Shown here one piece after another: positions 1 through 9,256 of a stretch of 64,000 bases of DNA. Within the stretch, counting starts at the first letter, position 1, and every line of letters starts with the position of its first letter. Below the pieces are notes generated by a model, which was given only the letters and a program-made list of their open reading frames with translations, was not told the DNA's origin and made no database searches. The stretch comes from Allofrancisella frigidaquae. Lineage in GTDB: Bacteria > Pseudomonadota > Gammaproteobacteria > Francisellales > Francisellaceae. Location of the stretch: the NCBI RefSeq assembly GCF_012222825.1, contig NZ_CP038017.1:1178001-1242000 (forward strand), in the 5' to 3' direction. The position numbers and the translations under genes were made by a program.

Positions 1-1
1 T

Positions 2-820
2 GCTGAAAAATGCTTTATCTCACAAGCAGCTGCAAGTATGTCATTATCACAACTTGAAAGTATGCTTGGTATAACTTTATTTGATAGGTTAGGTAAGCGT
101 ATGAAATTAAACTCTAATGGGCAAGCTCTCCTAAACCAAGCTATACAGATTATTGATAGAGTTTCAGAACTAGAATCTTTTGCTTATGAAGACAAGCCCC
201 TAGCTGGTAAAATTACTATTGGAGCTAGTACAACAATAGCAAACTATATACTACCAAAACATCTTGCACGATTTAGAAACCTCTATCCTAACGTAGAAAT
301 AGAACTAATTTGTGATAATACCAAAGAAATAATACATAAAGTTGAAACCTTAACTTGTGATGTAGGCTTTGTTGAGGGATATTGTCACAATGATTGTATT
401 GAGTCAACAATATGGCAAGAAGATAAGTTAGTAATTATGTCTAATATAAACCATCCTCTAGCAAATAAAAAAAATTTAAAGATAACAGATTTACTCGAAT
501 ATAATTGGGTACTAAGAGAACAAGGATCAGGAACATTCGAAATATTTTCTAAAGCAATCAAAAACCATCTACCTCAACTAAAAAAAGAAATCATTTTTAA
601 CAACACAGAAGCTATAAAACAATATATCTCTAATAGCCAGTGTCTAACATGTTTATCTCATGCTATTGTAGAACAATCCTGGGACGCTACACAATACCAA
701 ATCTTAGATACCAAAGATTTAAATTTAAAAAGAAATTTTTATAAACTTTTACACAAAACAAAATATCATACAAACCTGACCCAAACATTTTGTCATTTTC
801 TTGAGGAAGAAAACATATAA
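2..820 (+). CDS. LysR-family transcriptional regulator, 5' end outside window
   Basis: The reading frame is open at the left edge, so the start codon and the first part of the DNA-binding domain are missing. The first residues are the second half of a LysR helix-turn-helix, with the typical run SQLESMLGITLFDR followed by a linker helix. The remaining roughly 200 residues have the periplasmic-binding-protein-like effector domain, seen at GKITIGASTTIANYILP and in the central DVGFVEG segment. The first ATG at 38 lies inside the HTH and is not the start. LysR proteins activate or repress a nearby target in response to a small ligand; neither ligand nor target can be read here. The next gene follows after a 67-bp gap with its own ribosome site. 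Confidence 0.85.
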   Translation, partial: AEKCFISQAAASMSLSQLESMLGITLFDRLGKRMKLNSNGQALLNQAIQIIDRVSELESFAYEDKPLAGKITIGASTTIANYILPKHLARFRNLYPNVEIELICDNTKEIIHKVETLTCDVGFVEGYCHNDCIESTIWQEDKLVIMSNINHPLANKKNLKITDLLEYNWVLREQGSGTFEIFSKAIKNHLPQLKKEIIFNNTEAIKQYISNSQCLTCLSHAIVEQSWDATQYQILDTKDLNLKRNFYKLLHKTKYHTNLTQTFCHFLEEENI

Positions 821-887
821 AGCTTGAATTTTGGTTAAAAATCATCATTATATTTATTGAGTAATTAATAATTAGGAGAATGCTAAT

Positions 888-1463
888 ATGTCATTAGGTG
901 TAATACTACTTATAATCGTAGCAGCAGTTGCTATATATGTTGTTATGACTTATAACAAACTAATAGCTGAAATAGAAACTGTTAAAAATTCAGAAAAACA
1001 AATAGATGTACAACTTGACCGTAGAGCAAAAGTTTTTGACTCTTTAGTAAATGTTGTCAAGAAATATATGGACTATGAGCAAACTACTCTAAAAGATATA
1101 GTAGCTCTACGAAGCCAAGCCAACTCTGCAAAACAACATGGTGATGTTAAAACAAGAATAGCAGCTGAAAACCAAATATCTGAACTTGCAAAAGGTATAA
1201 ATGTACAGTTTGAAAACTACCCGGAGTTAAAATCAAACCAAAATGTAATCCAGCTTCAAGAAGAAATAACATCTACCGAAAATAAGTTAGCTTTTGCAAA
1301 ACAGGCTTTAAATGATTCTATAGAAAGGTATAATGCCCATAAAAAATCTTTCTTTGCTGGTATAGTTGTAAGTTTATTTAAAAAGCTAAATGAGAACTTC
1401 ATCTATTGGAATATTTCTGAAGAGAAAAAACAACAACTAGAAGATACTAGAGTGGAACTATAA
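888..1463 (+). CDS. lemA: LemA family membrane protein
   Basis: This 191-residue protein has one N-terminal membrane segment (about residues 3-21) followed by a long helical domain with the LemA signature around YNKLIAEIETVKNSEKQIDV and DRRAKVFDSLVNVVKKYM. LemA proteins are inner-membrane proteins with a helical cytosolic or periplasmic bundle; their molecular role is not settled. An AGGAGA site lies just before the ATG. The stop codon abuts the start of an M48 metalloprotease gene, a pairing often seen for lemA, which suggests the two act together in envelope quality control. Length is normal for the family. Confidence 0.9.
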   Translation: MSLGVILLIIVAAVAIYVVMTYNKLIAEIETVKNSEKQIDVQLDRRAKVFDSLVNVVKKYMDYEQTTLKDIVALRSQANSAKQHGDVKTRIAAENQISELAKGINVQFENYPELKSNQNVIQLQEEITSTENKLAFAKQALNDSIERYNAHKKSFFAGIVVSLFKKLNENFIYWNISEEKKQQLEDTRVEL

Positions 1464-2543
1464 ATGTCATCTACAGATAATCTACATTATGGCTCTGTAA
1501 ACTGGCGTGAAGTTGTTCATAAAAATACCAGAAAAACATATCTAGTTATAGCTACCTTTTTGCTAGTGTTTTTCTTGCTTGGTATATTTGTAGACACAAT
1601 ATACAGATACAATGAAATTGCAAATGCCTATTATAGAGCTTATGGCATCGAACTACCTATATCAAAAGTGTTTTGGGCTCTAGCAACTTTTCAGTTAGTT
1701 CCTTATGCTACTATCATTATTTCTGGTATAGCAGTTATTTGGATATTTATAACTTTTAGCATGTATGACAAAATTATGCTTTCAGGGACTCAATACCAAG
1801 AAATCACCGCTGATGATCAAAGTCCTTTAGCACGTCGTGTTTATAATGTTGTCGAAGAAATGAAAGTTGCAGCTGGCATGAGATACATGCCAAAAGTATT
1901 TCTTATAAATGCTGACTATATGAATGCTTTTGCCTCTGGATACTCTGAAAAATCAGCTATGGTTGCTATTACAACAAAACTTGCTAATGCTCTAAACCGT
2001 GATGAGCTACAAGCCGTGATGGCGCATGAACTAACCCATATCCGTAATCAAGATATAAAACTGAACCTATTTACTATGGTTTTAGCAAATATGATGCTGA
2101 TAATTATGGATTTCTTATTCTATTCAGTACTATTTTCAGGAAACACCAGTAATAGTAATAGCAATAATAATCGTAATAATAATGCAGCTGCATTTTTTAT
2201 CATAATAATGATACTAAAATATGTCTTGCAAATATTCACCATATTTATGATGCTATTTTTAAGTCGTACAAGAGAGTATATGGCAGATGCTGGTGCAGTA
2301 GAGCTTATGAGAACTAACATGCCAATGGCTAATGCTTTGATTAAAATAGCTAATGATAATAAAAACCCCGAAACTCAATATAGCTACAAGCACACTAAAA
2401 ATGAGAATCTACGTCGTGCTTCCTATATTTTTGATCCACTAAGTGCTGGGATCAATGGTGGTGATATGTCAGATTTATTTTCAACTCATCCTTCTATTGA
2501 GAAAAGATTAGCATCGATTGGTGTAAATAAAACCATAGGCTAG
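1464..2543 (+). CDS. M48 family zinc metalloprotease, HtpX-like
   Basis: This 359-residue membrane protease has two N-terminal membrane segments (about residues 24-46 and 75-98), the zinc motif HELTH near residue 188, two more hydrophobic segments, and the downstream EYMAD that gives the third zinc ligand (Glu near 271). It starts directly after lemA with no gap, so the pair is translationally linked. HtpX-type enzymes degrade damaged membrane proteins. An Asn/Ser-rich low-complexity stretch (about residues 226-241, encoded by AAT/AAC-type triplets at 2140-2185) sits between membrane segments and could vary in length in frame. The C-terminus THPSIEKRLASI is typical of the family. Confidence 0.9.
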   Translation: MSSTDNLHYGSVNWREVVHKNTRKTYLVIATFLLVFFLLGIFVDTIYRYNEIANAYYRAYGIELPISKVFWALATFQLVPYATIIISGIAVIWIFITFSMYDKIMLSGTQYQEITADDQSPLARRVYNVVEEMKVAAGMRYMPKVFLINADYMNAFASGYSEKSAMVAITTKLANALNRDELQAVMAHELTHIRNQDIKLNLFTMVLANMMLIIMDFLFYSVLFSGNTSNSNSNNNRNNNAAAFFIIIMILKYVLQIFTIFMMLFLSRTREYMADAGAVELMRTNMPMANALIKIANDNKNPETQYSYKHTKNENLRRASYIFDPLSAGINGGDMSDLFSTHPSIEKRLASIGVNKTIG

Positions 2544-2645
2544 CAATTATCAAACGAATATACTATAATCGATTAAAGTTAGAGTTATCACTCTAATTCT
2601 TGTAAAAATTTCGAAAGACTATTATTAAGCCTAAAAGAGAGATAA

Positions 2646-2966
2646 ATGTCAGAACAACAGCCACGTAAAAAATTATCATTAGATCGAAAGACGCTTACTA
2701 CCAATAGAACGTCTAATATCAGTAGTAACTTAAAAAGCAAACTCCAAAATAAAAAAGAGAATAATATCTCAAATTTCTTGATGAATGCTAACAAAGAATT
2801 ATCTAATCTTTATCAAGAAAGACAAAAGCTAGATGAGCAAATAAAACAAATTGAGCAGAGATTACTTTTTGCAAAAAGTGAACCCTTACAAGACTTTTTA
2901 TTTGAACTAAAAACTAAAGATTTCGAGCTACTTACTAAAATTAACTCACATATAAGTAGTTTATAA
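2646..2966 (+). CDS. small charged coiled-coil protein, unknown function
   Basis: I do not recognise this 106-residue protein. It is hydrophilic, with a basic Ser/Asn/Lys-rich first 40 residues and a probable coiled coil from about residue 46 to 80 (ANKELSNLYQERQKLDEQIK). There is no signal peptide or membrane segment. The AGAGAGATA before the ATG is an acceptable ribosome site. It lies alone between the M48 protease and the convergent rph gene. The composition and coding-like third-position bias support a real gene, but a function cannot be assigned. Confidence 0.6.
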   Translation: MSEQQPRKKLSLDRKTLTTNRTSNISSNLKSKLQNKKENNISNFLMNANKELSNLYQERQKLDEQIKQIEQRLLFAKSEPLQDFLFELKTKDFELLTKINSHISSL

Positions 2967-3048
2967 TTACTTCTAAGAGCGATAATCAAATCTATTTATA
3001 CTTAGTAACTCAAGGTTTGCGATATTTATATAATGGTTTTTATTTTAA

Positions 3049-3756
3049 CTAAAACACTGTATCAAAAATCTCTTGGATACCTTTTTTAGCTAAAGCAAGC
3101 ATTTTAGCAAATTCCTCTTCAGAGAAGTGTTTGCCTTCAGCTGTGCCTTGTATTTCAATCATACCACCATTAGAATTTAAAACGACATTCATATCTGTCT
3201 CAGCGTTTGAATCTTCATCATAATCAAGATCAAGTACTGGCTGATTATTATAGATGCCTACCGAGACTGCAGCAACTTGAGAGTTTAAAGGTTTGGCATC
3301 TTCAGCTATTAACCCTTTTTCTTTCATATGATTAATAGCATCTTTTATAGCTAATGATGCTCCTGTTATAGATGCTGTACGTGTGCCACCATCAGCCTGA
3401 ATCACATCACAATCGACTTTGATTGTATACTCACCAATAGCTGCTAAATCAACACTTGCTCGTAAAGCTCTACCTATCAAACGCTGGATCTCTTGAGTTC
3501 TGCCTGATTGTTTTCCTCTAGCTGCTTCTCGATCCATCCTTGTATGAGTAGAACGTGGTAACATACCATATTCAGCAGTTAACCACCCTTCTTTTGAGTC
3601 TTTTTTAAATCTTGGCACACCCTCTATTACTGATGCAGTACAAAGCACTTTCGTATCACCAAACTCAATAAGTACTGACCCTTCAGCATGTTTTATAAAA
3701 TTATGAGTAACTTTGATATTTCTCAACTGGTCATTATTTCTGCCACTTGGACGCAT
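3049..3756 (-). CDS. rph: ribonuclease PH
   Basis: This 235-residue protein is a full-length RNase PH, the phosphorolytic 3'-5' exoribonuclease that trims tRNA 3' ends. It begins with the family signature [14 protein letters not shown], contains the [16 protein letters not shown] segment that carries the conserved Arg residues, and has the metal/phosphate-site run [19 protein letters not shown]. The family usually has about 238 residues, so nothing is missing. It is divergent from ubiC with a 98-bp spacer between them that holds a palindromic promoter-like site. Confidence 0.97.
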   Translation of the reverse strand: MRPSGRNNDQLRNIKVTHNFIKHAEGSVLIEFGDTKVLCTASVIEGVPRFKKDSKEGWLTAEYGMLPRSTHTRMDREAARGKQSGRTQEIQRLIGRALRASVDLAAIGEYTIKVDCDVIQADGGTRTASITGASLAIKDAINHMKEKGLIAEDAKPLNSQVAAVSVGIYNNQPVLDLDYDEDSNAETDMNVVLNSNGGMIEIQGTAEGKHFSEEEFAKMLALAKKGIQEIFDTVF

Positions 3757-3771
3757 TTTAAATCCTTTTAA

Positions 3772-3805
3772 TTAATTTCACACCTTTATAAGTGTATAAT
3801 TATAC
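3772..3805. promoter_or_regulatory. candidate divergent promoter between rph and ubiC
   Basis: The spacer has the 12-bp palindrome GTATAATTATAC (3794-3805), which supplies a TATAAT -10 box on both strands. On the plus strand a weak TTAATT lies 17 bp upstream. The arrangement suits the divergent rph and ubiC genes. This is pattern matching only. Confidence 0.35.
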
Positions 3806-3854
3806 AAATCAAAAATAAAATAAAAACCTTTAAAGATTTAAGGGATTTAGATAT

Positions 3855-4364
3855 ATGGACTTTCATGTGGATGTTGACAGATTAAGCAACTCTAAACTCT
3901 ATTGGCTTAATGATGTCAACAATTTAGTAGCTGGTTTAACCCAATTTTATGGAAAAATACGTCTAGATAAGATATCTCAACAAATTTTGAACACAAGTAG
4001 TTTTGAAAAAGACCTTTTAAAAGTAGATAGTGCTTTAGTAAGGCAAATAACACTATCTAAAGATAACCAGACTATAGTCTTTGCAAGAACCATTATTCCT
4101 AAATCAACGTATGATTTCTTTACTCAAGAATTAGATAATTTAGGTGACAAACCAATCGGTGATGCTCTACTATATAAAAAAAAATTCAATAGAAGCCAAT
4201 TTATTATTAGAGAGTTACCAACACACGTATTTAAAAATGAGACAGGTTTAATCTCAAATCAAAACATATACTCTCGTAGCTCCATTTTCAGCTATATGCC
4301 TTCAGATAATTTAAAAGTCCTAATAACTGAATATTTTTTATGCCTACCGGAGTTTACAAAATGA
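3855..4364 (+). CDS. ubiC: chorismate--pyruvate lyase-like protein
   Basis: This 169-residue protein has the size and layout of UbiC, which converts chorismate to 4-hydroxybenzoate and pyruvate as the first committed step of ubiquinone synthesis. Visible family-like features are the N-terminal WL segment, the central [20 protein letters not shown] strand pair with its substrate-site Arg, and the late LPTHVFKN segment before a C-terminal Glu. The assignment is strongly helped by the next gene, ubiA, whose ATG overlaps this stop codon in an ATGA. The two together make 4-hydroxybenzoate and prenylate it. Sequence divergence in UbiC is normally high. Confidence 0.8.
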   Translation: MDFHVDVDRLSNSKLYWLNDVNNLVAGLTQFYGKIRLDKISQQILNTSSFEKDLLKVDSALVRQITLSKDNQTIVFARTIIPKSTYDFFTQELDNLGDKPIGDALLYKKKFNRSQFIIRELPTHVFKNETGLISNQNIYSRSSIFSYMPSDNLKVLITEYFLCLPEFTK

Positions 4365-5215
4365 TAAATCAAAATAAATTAAAAGCTTATGCCATGCTAA
4401 TGCGGCTACATAGACCCATTCCTATATTACTGATTTTATGGCCAACACTTACTTCTTTAGTATTAGCTAGTCATGGCTTACCAAGTTTAAAACTATTTAT
4501 AATTTTTTCTTTAGGTGTATTAATTATGCGCACTGTTGGCTGTATCATAAACGATATAGCTGATATTGATTTTGATAAGCACGTTGCTCGTACTAGTACT
4601 AGACCATTAACTAGTGGTATTTTATCAGTTAAGAACGCTATTTATTTATGTATATCTCTTGCAATCATTGCTTTTATTTGTGTGTTATTTTTGAATATTT
4701 TTACGATCTTATTATCTTTTGTAGCTTTATTTTTAGCTACGTTATACCCATTCTGTAAAAGATTTTTTGCTATACCTCAGCTAGTACTGGGGCTGGCGTT
4801 TAATTTTGGTATATTAATGGCATTTTCAGCAATACAAGATAAACTACCTTTTGAAGCTTGGATATTTTATCTCGCCACGATATTTTGGACTGTTGCCTAC
4901 GATACTATCTATGCTTTAGCTGATAGAGAGTATGACTTAAAAATAGGTATTAATTCTTCAGCTGTGACTTTTGGCAAAAATGTTTTTAGACATATCTTTG
5001 CATTTAACTTTTTAGCTTTAGCTTTTTTGATAATACTAGGAATTTACTGTGATTTTAATAGCATATTCTATATAGGGATCATTATTTGTGGATTTTTCTT
5101 TATTAGAAATTATTTTATTTATAAAAAGTTAGGAATATCCAACTGCATCAAAGCTTTTTCAGATAACCATTGGGTTGGCTTTATAATATTTGTAGCTATA
5201 ATCACTCAATACTAA
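4361..5215 (+). CDS. ubiA: 4-hydroxybenzoate octaprenyltransferase
   Basis: UbiA is an integral-membrane prenyltransferase that attaches the polyprenyl chain to 4-hydroxybenzoate. The protein has about eight membrane helices and both Asp-rich motifs: [19 protein letters not shown] near residues 60-78 and the second DREYDLKIG motif near residue 188. I prefer the start at 4361 rather than the upstream in-frame ATG at 4340, because 4361 forms an ATGA overlap with the ubiC stop, has a GGAG site at 4349, and gives the usual N-terminus ([19 protein letters not shown]). The product is about 284 residues, normal for the family. Confidence 0.95.
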   Translation: MINQNKLKAYAMLMRLHRPIPILLILWPTLTSLVLASHGLPSLKLFIIFSLGVLIMRTVGCIINDIADIDFDKHVARTSTRPLTSGILSVKNAIYLCISLAIIAFICVLFLNIFTILLSFVALFLATLYPFCKRFFAIPQLVLGLAFNFGILMAFSAIQDKLPFEAWIFYLATIFWTVAYDTIYALADREYDLKIGINSSAVTFGKNVFRHIFAFNFLALAFLIILGIYCDFNSIFYIGIIICGFFFIRNYFIYKKLGISNCIKAFSDNHWVGFIIFVAIITQY

Positions 5216-5299
5216 TTTAGTAGCTAAGACACACCTGATTTTGATATTTGGAGCCGTACTAGAGTTTGAGTTTATATCAGTAGCCCTTGGTGATTATAT

Positions 5300-5390
5300 T
5301 TATCTTTCTCTACCCTCAGTTAACTTATCGAGAGCTAATTTACTTTCATTACGCTTAACTTCGCATATCAATACTTTTTATCAATATCAT
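5300..5390 (-). pseudogene. C-terminal fragment of a DUF234-type ATPase gene
   Basis: On the minus strand this stretch reads KVLICEVKRNESKLALDKL and then runs to a stop. It closely matches the C-terminal nuclease-like strand KILICEVKLNENKLALNKL of the intact ATPase gene at 13219-14541, and the DNA is also similar to 13320-13400. Only about 25 residues survive, with frame disruption upstream. It is best read as debris of a second copy of that ATPase. Confidence 0.65.
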
Positions 5391-5400
5391 TCTACGCAAA

Positions 5401-5416
5401 GTGGGGCTGTTGCAAG
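5401..5416. mobile_element. IS5-family (ISFtu2-like) terminal repeat remnant
   Basis: The sequence GGGGCTGTTGCAAGC differs by one base from the IS end GGGTCTGTTGCAAGC at 17262-17276. No transposase sequence accompanies it, so only an end or a solo remnant is left. It lies next to the ATPase fragment at the left edge of the gene-scrap island. Confidence 0.45.
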
Positions 5417-5460
5417 CTGGAATTAGATCGGTGGTAAAACCAATATTAAGACATTTATAG

Positions 5461-6003
5461 TCATAATCTTGTCCAAGCGTTATCATATACTTCCTTTTGA
5501 TTTCTTAAATCACAGTAGTTATTTGTAGTCACTTCAATATTAGTCAGCTTATCAGTTAAAAGTTTTTTTTCATCTATGTAGTGTTTAGCTAACGCTATAC
5601 AGTACAAGTACTTTAATTGATCTTTTTTAAAATCCTCTAACAATTCATTGGTTGATGATTTTTTTATATCATCGATTCTAAAATCCATAACTATAATTGG
5701 ATTATCTAGGGCTTGTATTTTGAAGTAGTATGAACCATATTGGGAAAAATCAAAAGACCCAGGGCGGTTATGAGTTTGGTATTTATATTCAAAACTTTCT
5801 AATTTAAGTGGTTGCTTATATTCTTTCTCAAGAAGTTGCATAACTTCTTGTTTAACTTGCTGCTGTTGTTCTTTAGTTGCTTTTGGACTTATACTTCTTT
5901 GTGAATATCCAATAATTGGTGCTGACATTAATGCAACTGATGAACAACCAGATAAAAAAATAGATAAATATAATAGTGTTATTATTTTAAGCAGTCTTAT
6001 CAT
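5461..6003 (-). CDS. predicted lipoprotein, unknown function
   Basis: This 180-residue protein starts with a signal peptide and a lipobox: MIRLLKIITLLYLSIFLSGC, with lipidated Cys near residue 20. It is therefore likely exported and anchored in a membrane. The mature part is charged, has a Gln-rich stretch (KEQQQQVKQEV), and shows no motif I recognise. It begins one base after the stop of the upstream lipase-like gene, so the two are an operon and may be functionally linked, for example a secreted hydrolase with an envelope partner. That link is inference. Confidence 0.75.
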   Translation of the reverse strand: MIRLLKIITLLYLSIFLSGCSSVALMSAPIIGYSQRSISPKATKEQQQQVKQEVMQLLEKEYKQPLKLESFEYKYQTHNRPGSFDFSQYGSYYFKIQALDNPIIVMDFRIDDIKKSSTNELLEDFKKDQLKYLYCIALAKHYIDEKKLLTDKLTNIEVTTNNYCDLRNQKEVYDNAWTRL

Positions 6004-6004
6004 A

Positions 6005-7168
6005 CTAAACCTCTACTCGGTTACTAAAAGTATCAGTATTAAAACATACCCTATACTTAGTCTTTTGCTCTAAATTATCGCTTGATTTTAAAATATCTGA
6101 ATTAAGTTTATTTACTTGTGTTTCTATTAAACTACCATCTGGTCGATATTCTTGATAACGATAGTTAGCTATCTCATGAAGAGTTTTAAAGTCCTTATAA
6201 CTACCAGCACTATCTATCAACACTTTTTTACCAATATTTTCTGCAAGGTTAGCAACAATATCTCCGTTTCTAGCAAAAGATGTAAAATCAATATCTGACT
6301 TAAAGCTTGCATAATTAATTATTAATTTATCTGCTATACCTTGCCAACTATTACAATTTTTAGCTGCTAGCTTACACTGCCATGACTTAAAAGCTTTAAT
6401 TGGATTTAAAGTCAAATAGTAAAGTGCTCCGTCCTCATTATTATATTTCATAAATGGGTCTGCTTCATTCTTAATACCAAAAGGTTCAAATCCTTTTGAT
6501 GGTGATAGTCTAATTCCTCTAAATCTTTTATCTACAAAGTATACTGCTTGCATTTGTGCTATTGAGCCACCCAAGCTATGTCCTGCAAAGCCTATATGCT
6601 TAAGATTATAACTTTTAAGAAGGTACTTAACAAATTCTATAGCTGATTTTGTATGATTTGAAACTATTGCAACAGGTAAGCTTTTACCTAAAATAGCCAT
6701 ATCTCTAATATCTGTTTTAAGGAAGTCGTTATAGATACCATCAAAACTATTTAATCTTGTACCTCTGTTTATTACATATACACCTTTATTTTGCTTATCT
6801 CCAGCAGCTGCTACTGCGATACCATAGTAACCAACATCGTTACCTAATTGGCTACTTGTAGCTACTAATTTATATTTTGCTAATACCGGATAGTAATGAT
6901 GAGGGTATTGTTCTAAAGCATCTTTTACATCTGAAGATAAAAGAGTCGTAGAAATTTTATTTAAAGTTTTTTTATCTAGGTTATAAATAAGATTCGAAAT
7001 AGTTTTTTCTTTCCCTGCTCTATTATTAACAATATTCTCCAGCATCATACTCTCATACACCAACTCACAAAGCACGCTCGCATCTTTATCTGGCAAGTTT
7101 GTTAATATTTTATTTTCATAATGATCTATAGTTATATCATTATTATTCTCATATGGGTGAAAACTCAT
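6005..7168 (-). CDS. lipase-class-3-like alpha/beta hydrolase
   Basis: The 387-residue product has the nucleophile elbow GHSLGG (in HIGFAGHSLGGSIAQMQAVY) preceded by the VINRGTRLNSFDG segment, which matches the oxyanion-side Arg/Gly-Thr motif of class 3 lipases. Candidate later catalytic residues are the Asp in NGDIVANL and a C-terminal His (KTLHEIANYRY). There is no signal peptide. An upstream in-frame ATG at 7186 has no ribosome site, whereas 7168 (MSFHPYENNN) is preceded by GGCGGT at about six bases, so I chose it. The substrate is unknown. The gene is followed directly by a lipoprotein gene. Confidence 0.8.
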   Translation of the reverse strand: MSFHPYENNNDITIDHYENKILTNLPDKDASVLCELVYESMMLENIVNNRAGKEKTISNLIYNLDKKTLNKISTTLLSSDVKDALEQYPHHYYPVLAKYKLVATSSQLGNDVGYYGIAVAAAGDKQNKGVYVINRGTRLNSFDGIYNDFLKTDIRDMAILGKSLPVAIVSNHTKSAIEFVKYLLKSYNLKHIGFAGHSLGGSIAQMQAVYFVDKRFRGIRLSPSKGFEPFGIKNEADPFMKYNNEDGALYYLTLNPIKAFKSWQCKLAAKNCNSWQGIADKLIINYASFKSDIDFTSFARNGDIVANLAENIGKKVLIDSAGSYKDFKTLHEIANYRYQEYRPDGSLIETQVNKLNSDILKSSDNLEQKTKYRVCFNTDTFSNRVEV

Positions 7169-7351
7169 TAAACACCGCCAACACATTTATTATTTTTAAA
7201 TTATTTATACATAAAGTTAAATAAAAATTCAAGCTATATAATTATTTTTAATTTAAATTTAGGAATATTTTGCATCTGTAAAGTTTCACAGCGTTATGAC
7301 TATCAGTGAAGCTATTTAGATATAAAACACTATAAGAAACAAAAGAAAGGC

Positions 7352-7577
7352 TTATATCCAATTTAATAACATTAAATCCTCAACTCTTTCAAATTCTTTA
7401 ATGTTATTAATTGCTAATGGTATGTTCAAAGATTTAGCATGGGCCGCAATAAATAAATCATTTGCCCCAAGCATTCCACCTGATTTCTCTAAGTCAGCTC
7501 TTATTCTACGATATTCAATGGGCGTGTTGAAATCTAATTTCTTAGCAACATTTTTAAAATTCCAATCGATACAAATT
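7352..7577 (-). pseudogene. C-terminal remnant of a VapC-type PIN-domain toxin
   Basis: The minus strand encodes a start-less fragment that ends in a TAA at 7352. It contains NTPIEYRRIRADLEKSGG, then GANDLFIAAHAKSL and NNIKEFERVEDLMLLNW, which is the second half of a VapC PIN domain including the late acidic residue in NDL. An in-frame TAA lies just upstream, so the N-terminal half with the first catalytic Asp is absent. The fragment cannot be a working nuclease. About 180 bp between it and yoeB hold only a short unassignable open stretch. Confidence 0.7.
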
Positions 7578-7754
7578 TACGATAAGTATGATTTCTCGGT
7601 ACTAAGTCATTAAGATTTATCATTTATATTTGATTCATAGCTAAATAAATTTCAAGTAACTTTTATTGTATACTTTTTGGAAGATTTTCAGTTTATCATG
7701 TTTCAATGTTCTAAAAGCATTCTCAAAATAAATTCTCCCAAAGTTTTAGAGATT

Positions 7755-8009
7755 TCAATAATGGTATCTACACTGAACAATAAAAAGAGTATCATTATCG
7801 ATTTTATAGACTAACCTATGTTCTCTATCTATTCTTCTTGACCAAAATCCTGATAGATCATATTTTAATGGTTCAGGATTGCCCGTGCCTTCAAAAGGGC
7901 TTTTTTTTACTTCCTTAATTAAACTATTTATTTTTTTTATTATTTTTTTGTCATAGCTTTGCCAATATAAATACTCTTCCCATGCTTCATCTGTAAATAA
8001 GAGTTTCAT
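7755..8009 (-). CDS. yoeB: YoeB toxin
   Basis: This 84-residue protein is a full-length Txe/YoeB ribosome-dependent mRNA interferase. It has the family ending RYHY with the catalytic His-Tyr pair, the conserved Arg in SRRIDREHRLVYKI, and the acidic base in NPEPLKYDLSGFW. YoeB cleaves mRNA in the ribosomal A site. Its start overlaps the yefM stop by four bases, so antitoxin and toxin are translationally coupled. All catalytic positions that I can place are kept, so the toxin is probably active. Confidence 0.95.
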   Translation of the reverse strand: MKLLFTDEAWEEYLYWQSYDKKIIKKINSLIKEVKKSPFEGTGNPEPLKYDLSGFWSRRIDREHRLVYKIDNDTLFIVQCRYHY

Positions 8010-8257
8010 TCTAACAGCTCACGTTCTTTGATTTTACCATCTTCTAAAGAGCTTATAGATTTTCTTAATCTCTCAGCATTCTTAGGACTACGCATTAAGT
8101 ACGAAGTTTCTTCGTATGAGTTAAAATCATCTAAAGAAATTAAAACTGCATTTGAACCATTTTTTCTGGTTATTATAAGTGGCTCATGATTTTCATTAAC
8201 AAAATCTAGCATACTGGATAATTTTTCTCTAAAGAAAGAATATGTAGCTGTTTTCAT
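8006..8257 (-). CDS. yefM: YefM antitoxin
   Basis: The product is a Phd/YefM-family antitoxin of 83 residues, with the N-terminal dimerisation/DNA-binding fold (MKTATYSFFREKLSSMLDFV, then LIITRKNGSNAVLISLDDF) and a charged C-terminal tail that wraps the toxin. An upstream in-frame ATG exists at 8293, but 8257 has an AAAGGT ribosome site seven bases away and matches the family N-terminus. YefM neutralises YoeB and represses the operon; a palindrome with the TGTACA core overlaps the promoter -10 just upstream. Confidence 0.95.
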   Translation of the reverse strand: MKTATYSFFREKLSSMLDFVNENHEPLIITRKNGSNAVLISLDDFNSYEETSYLMRSPKNAERLRKSISSLEDGKIKERELLE

Positions 8258-8291
8258 AATTAATACCTTTAAAATACTTATTGTACTCAAC

Positions 8292-8320
8292 ATTGTACAA
8301 TCATCTCAGGAAACTGTCAA
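8292..8320 (-). promoter_or_regulatory. yefM-yoeB promoter with overlapping operator
   Basis: On the minus strand a perfect TTGACA (8315-8320) is separated by exactly 17 bp from TACAAT (8292-8297). The -10 lies within the 10-bp palindrome ATTGTACAAT (8292-8301), which contains the TGTACA core described for YefM operators. A second TTGTAC half lies at 8281-8286. This is the expected layout for autorepression by YefM or YefM-YoeB. Confidence 0.75.
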
Positions 8321-8427
8321 TAATATATAAAACTTAGTCAGAATAAACGCATCTAAATTATTGAAAAAATAGCCTAAAAATCTGCCGTGTAATATAATAA
8401 AAATTATTTACAAACGGTTATAAAACT

Positions 8428-9168
8428 CTATACTCCTAAAGCAAACCAGTACGGTTCAAAGGATTCTTCTGCTATTTCTACAATTAGTCCTATAAAGTCA
8501 GTGTAATCATTCTGTACATGAGCTTTATCTAGAGCGTTATAATGCCTAAGTCTTTTAGATATTGGTAATATTGCTGGTGGGTAGCCATATTGCATAAGCA
8601 CCAAATTCATTAGAAGTCTCGAGGTTCTACCGTTACCGTCAATAAAAGGATGTATTTTTACAAACTCACTATGCAATTTAGCAGCCTGCTCTACTGGATG
8701 CAAGTTATTCCAAGATTTATAGTTTTTAATAAGGTCAAACATTAACTCGTTTAAATGTATATAGCTAGGTGGAATATGCTCAGCGCCACTTATTTTTACA
8801 TTTATGTTTCTATATTTACCAGCATTGGTATTATCAATATTTTTAAGTATCAAGAAATGAATATCTTTAATCATCTTTTCAGACAATTCTTGATGAGCTT
8901 TTACAATATCCTCTAAAAAAAGAATAGCTTCTTTATGATTAATAGCCTCAAAATGTTCCCTAAGTGATTTACCACCTACAGTTATACCTTCCAACACTAC
9001 TTTGGTTTCATTAACCGTAAGAGTATTACCTTCAATCGCGTTGGAATGGTATGTCCAGTCTACAATTAAATTATCATGTATATTAGTAACTATCTCTTCA
9101 GATAGTGGCCTAAAGCTATCAAGTTTAAATTTAAGCTGATCTATTTTATCAAAATTGTATTTACTCAT
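8428..9168 (-). CDS. Fic-domain protein (AMPylator-type), self-inhibited class
   Basis: This 246-residue protein has the complete Fic active-site motif HPFIDGNGRTSRLL near residues 175-188, with catalytic His, the acidic metal ligand and the phosphate-binding Arg. The N-terminal helix carries SNAIEG (in HSNAIEGNTLT), the [S/T]xxxE[G/N] inhibitory motif whose Glu blocks ATP binding. Fic enzymes transfer AMP, or another nucleotide part, to a target hydroxyl. No separate antitoxin is needed because the inhibitor is in the same chain. A fragment of a second Fic copy lies at 11196-11286. Confidence 0.92.
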   Translation of the reverse strand: MSKYNFDKIDQLKFKLDSFRPLSEEIVTNIHDNLIVDWTYHSNAIEGNTLTVNETKVVLEGITVGGKSLREHFEAINHKEAILFLEDIVKAHQELSEKMIKDIHFLILKNIDNTNAGKYRNINVKISGAEHIPPSYIHLNELMFDLIKNYKSWNNLHPVEQAAKLHSEFVKIHPFIDGNGRTSRLLMNLVLMQYGYPPAILPISKRLRHYNALDKAHVQNDYTDFIGLIVEIAEESFEPYWFALGV

Positions 9169-9256
9169 AACTTACCTTACCATCCACAGAACAGTAACAT
9201 TTACTCTTTTATTTTTATACCATTACTGCTAATTTTCTTTAGTATACACTATCCAA

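Noticed and set aside
2120-2320. 66-codon minus-strand frame
   Set aside because: It is antisense to the Asn-rich region and EYMAD part of the M48 protease gene; the leucine run is a shadow of AAT/AAC triplets.
5241-5426. 61-codon plus-strand frame
   Set aside because: It is antisense to the ATPase C-terminal fragment and runs into the IS end; no sign of coding.
7401-7613. 70-codon plus-strand frame
   Set aside because: It is antisense to the PIN-toxin remnant, which has recognisable motifs on the minus strand.
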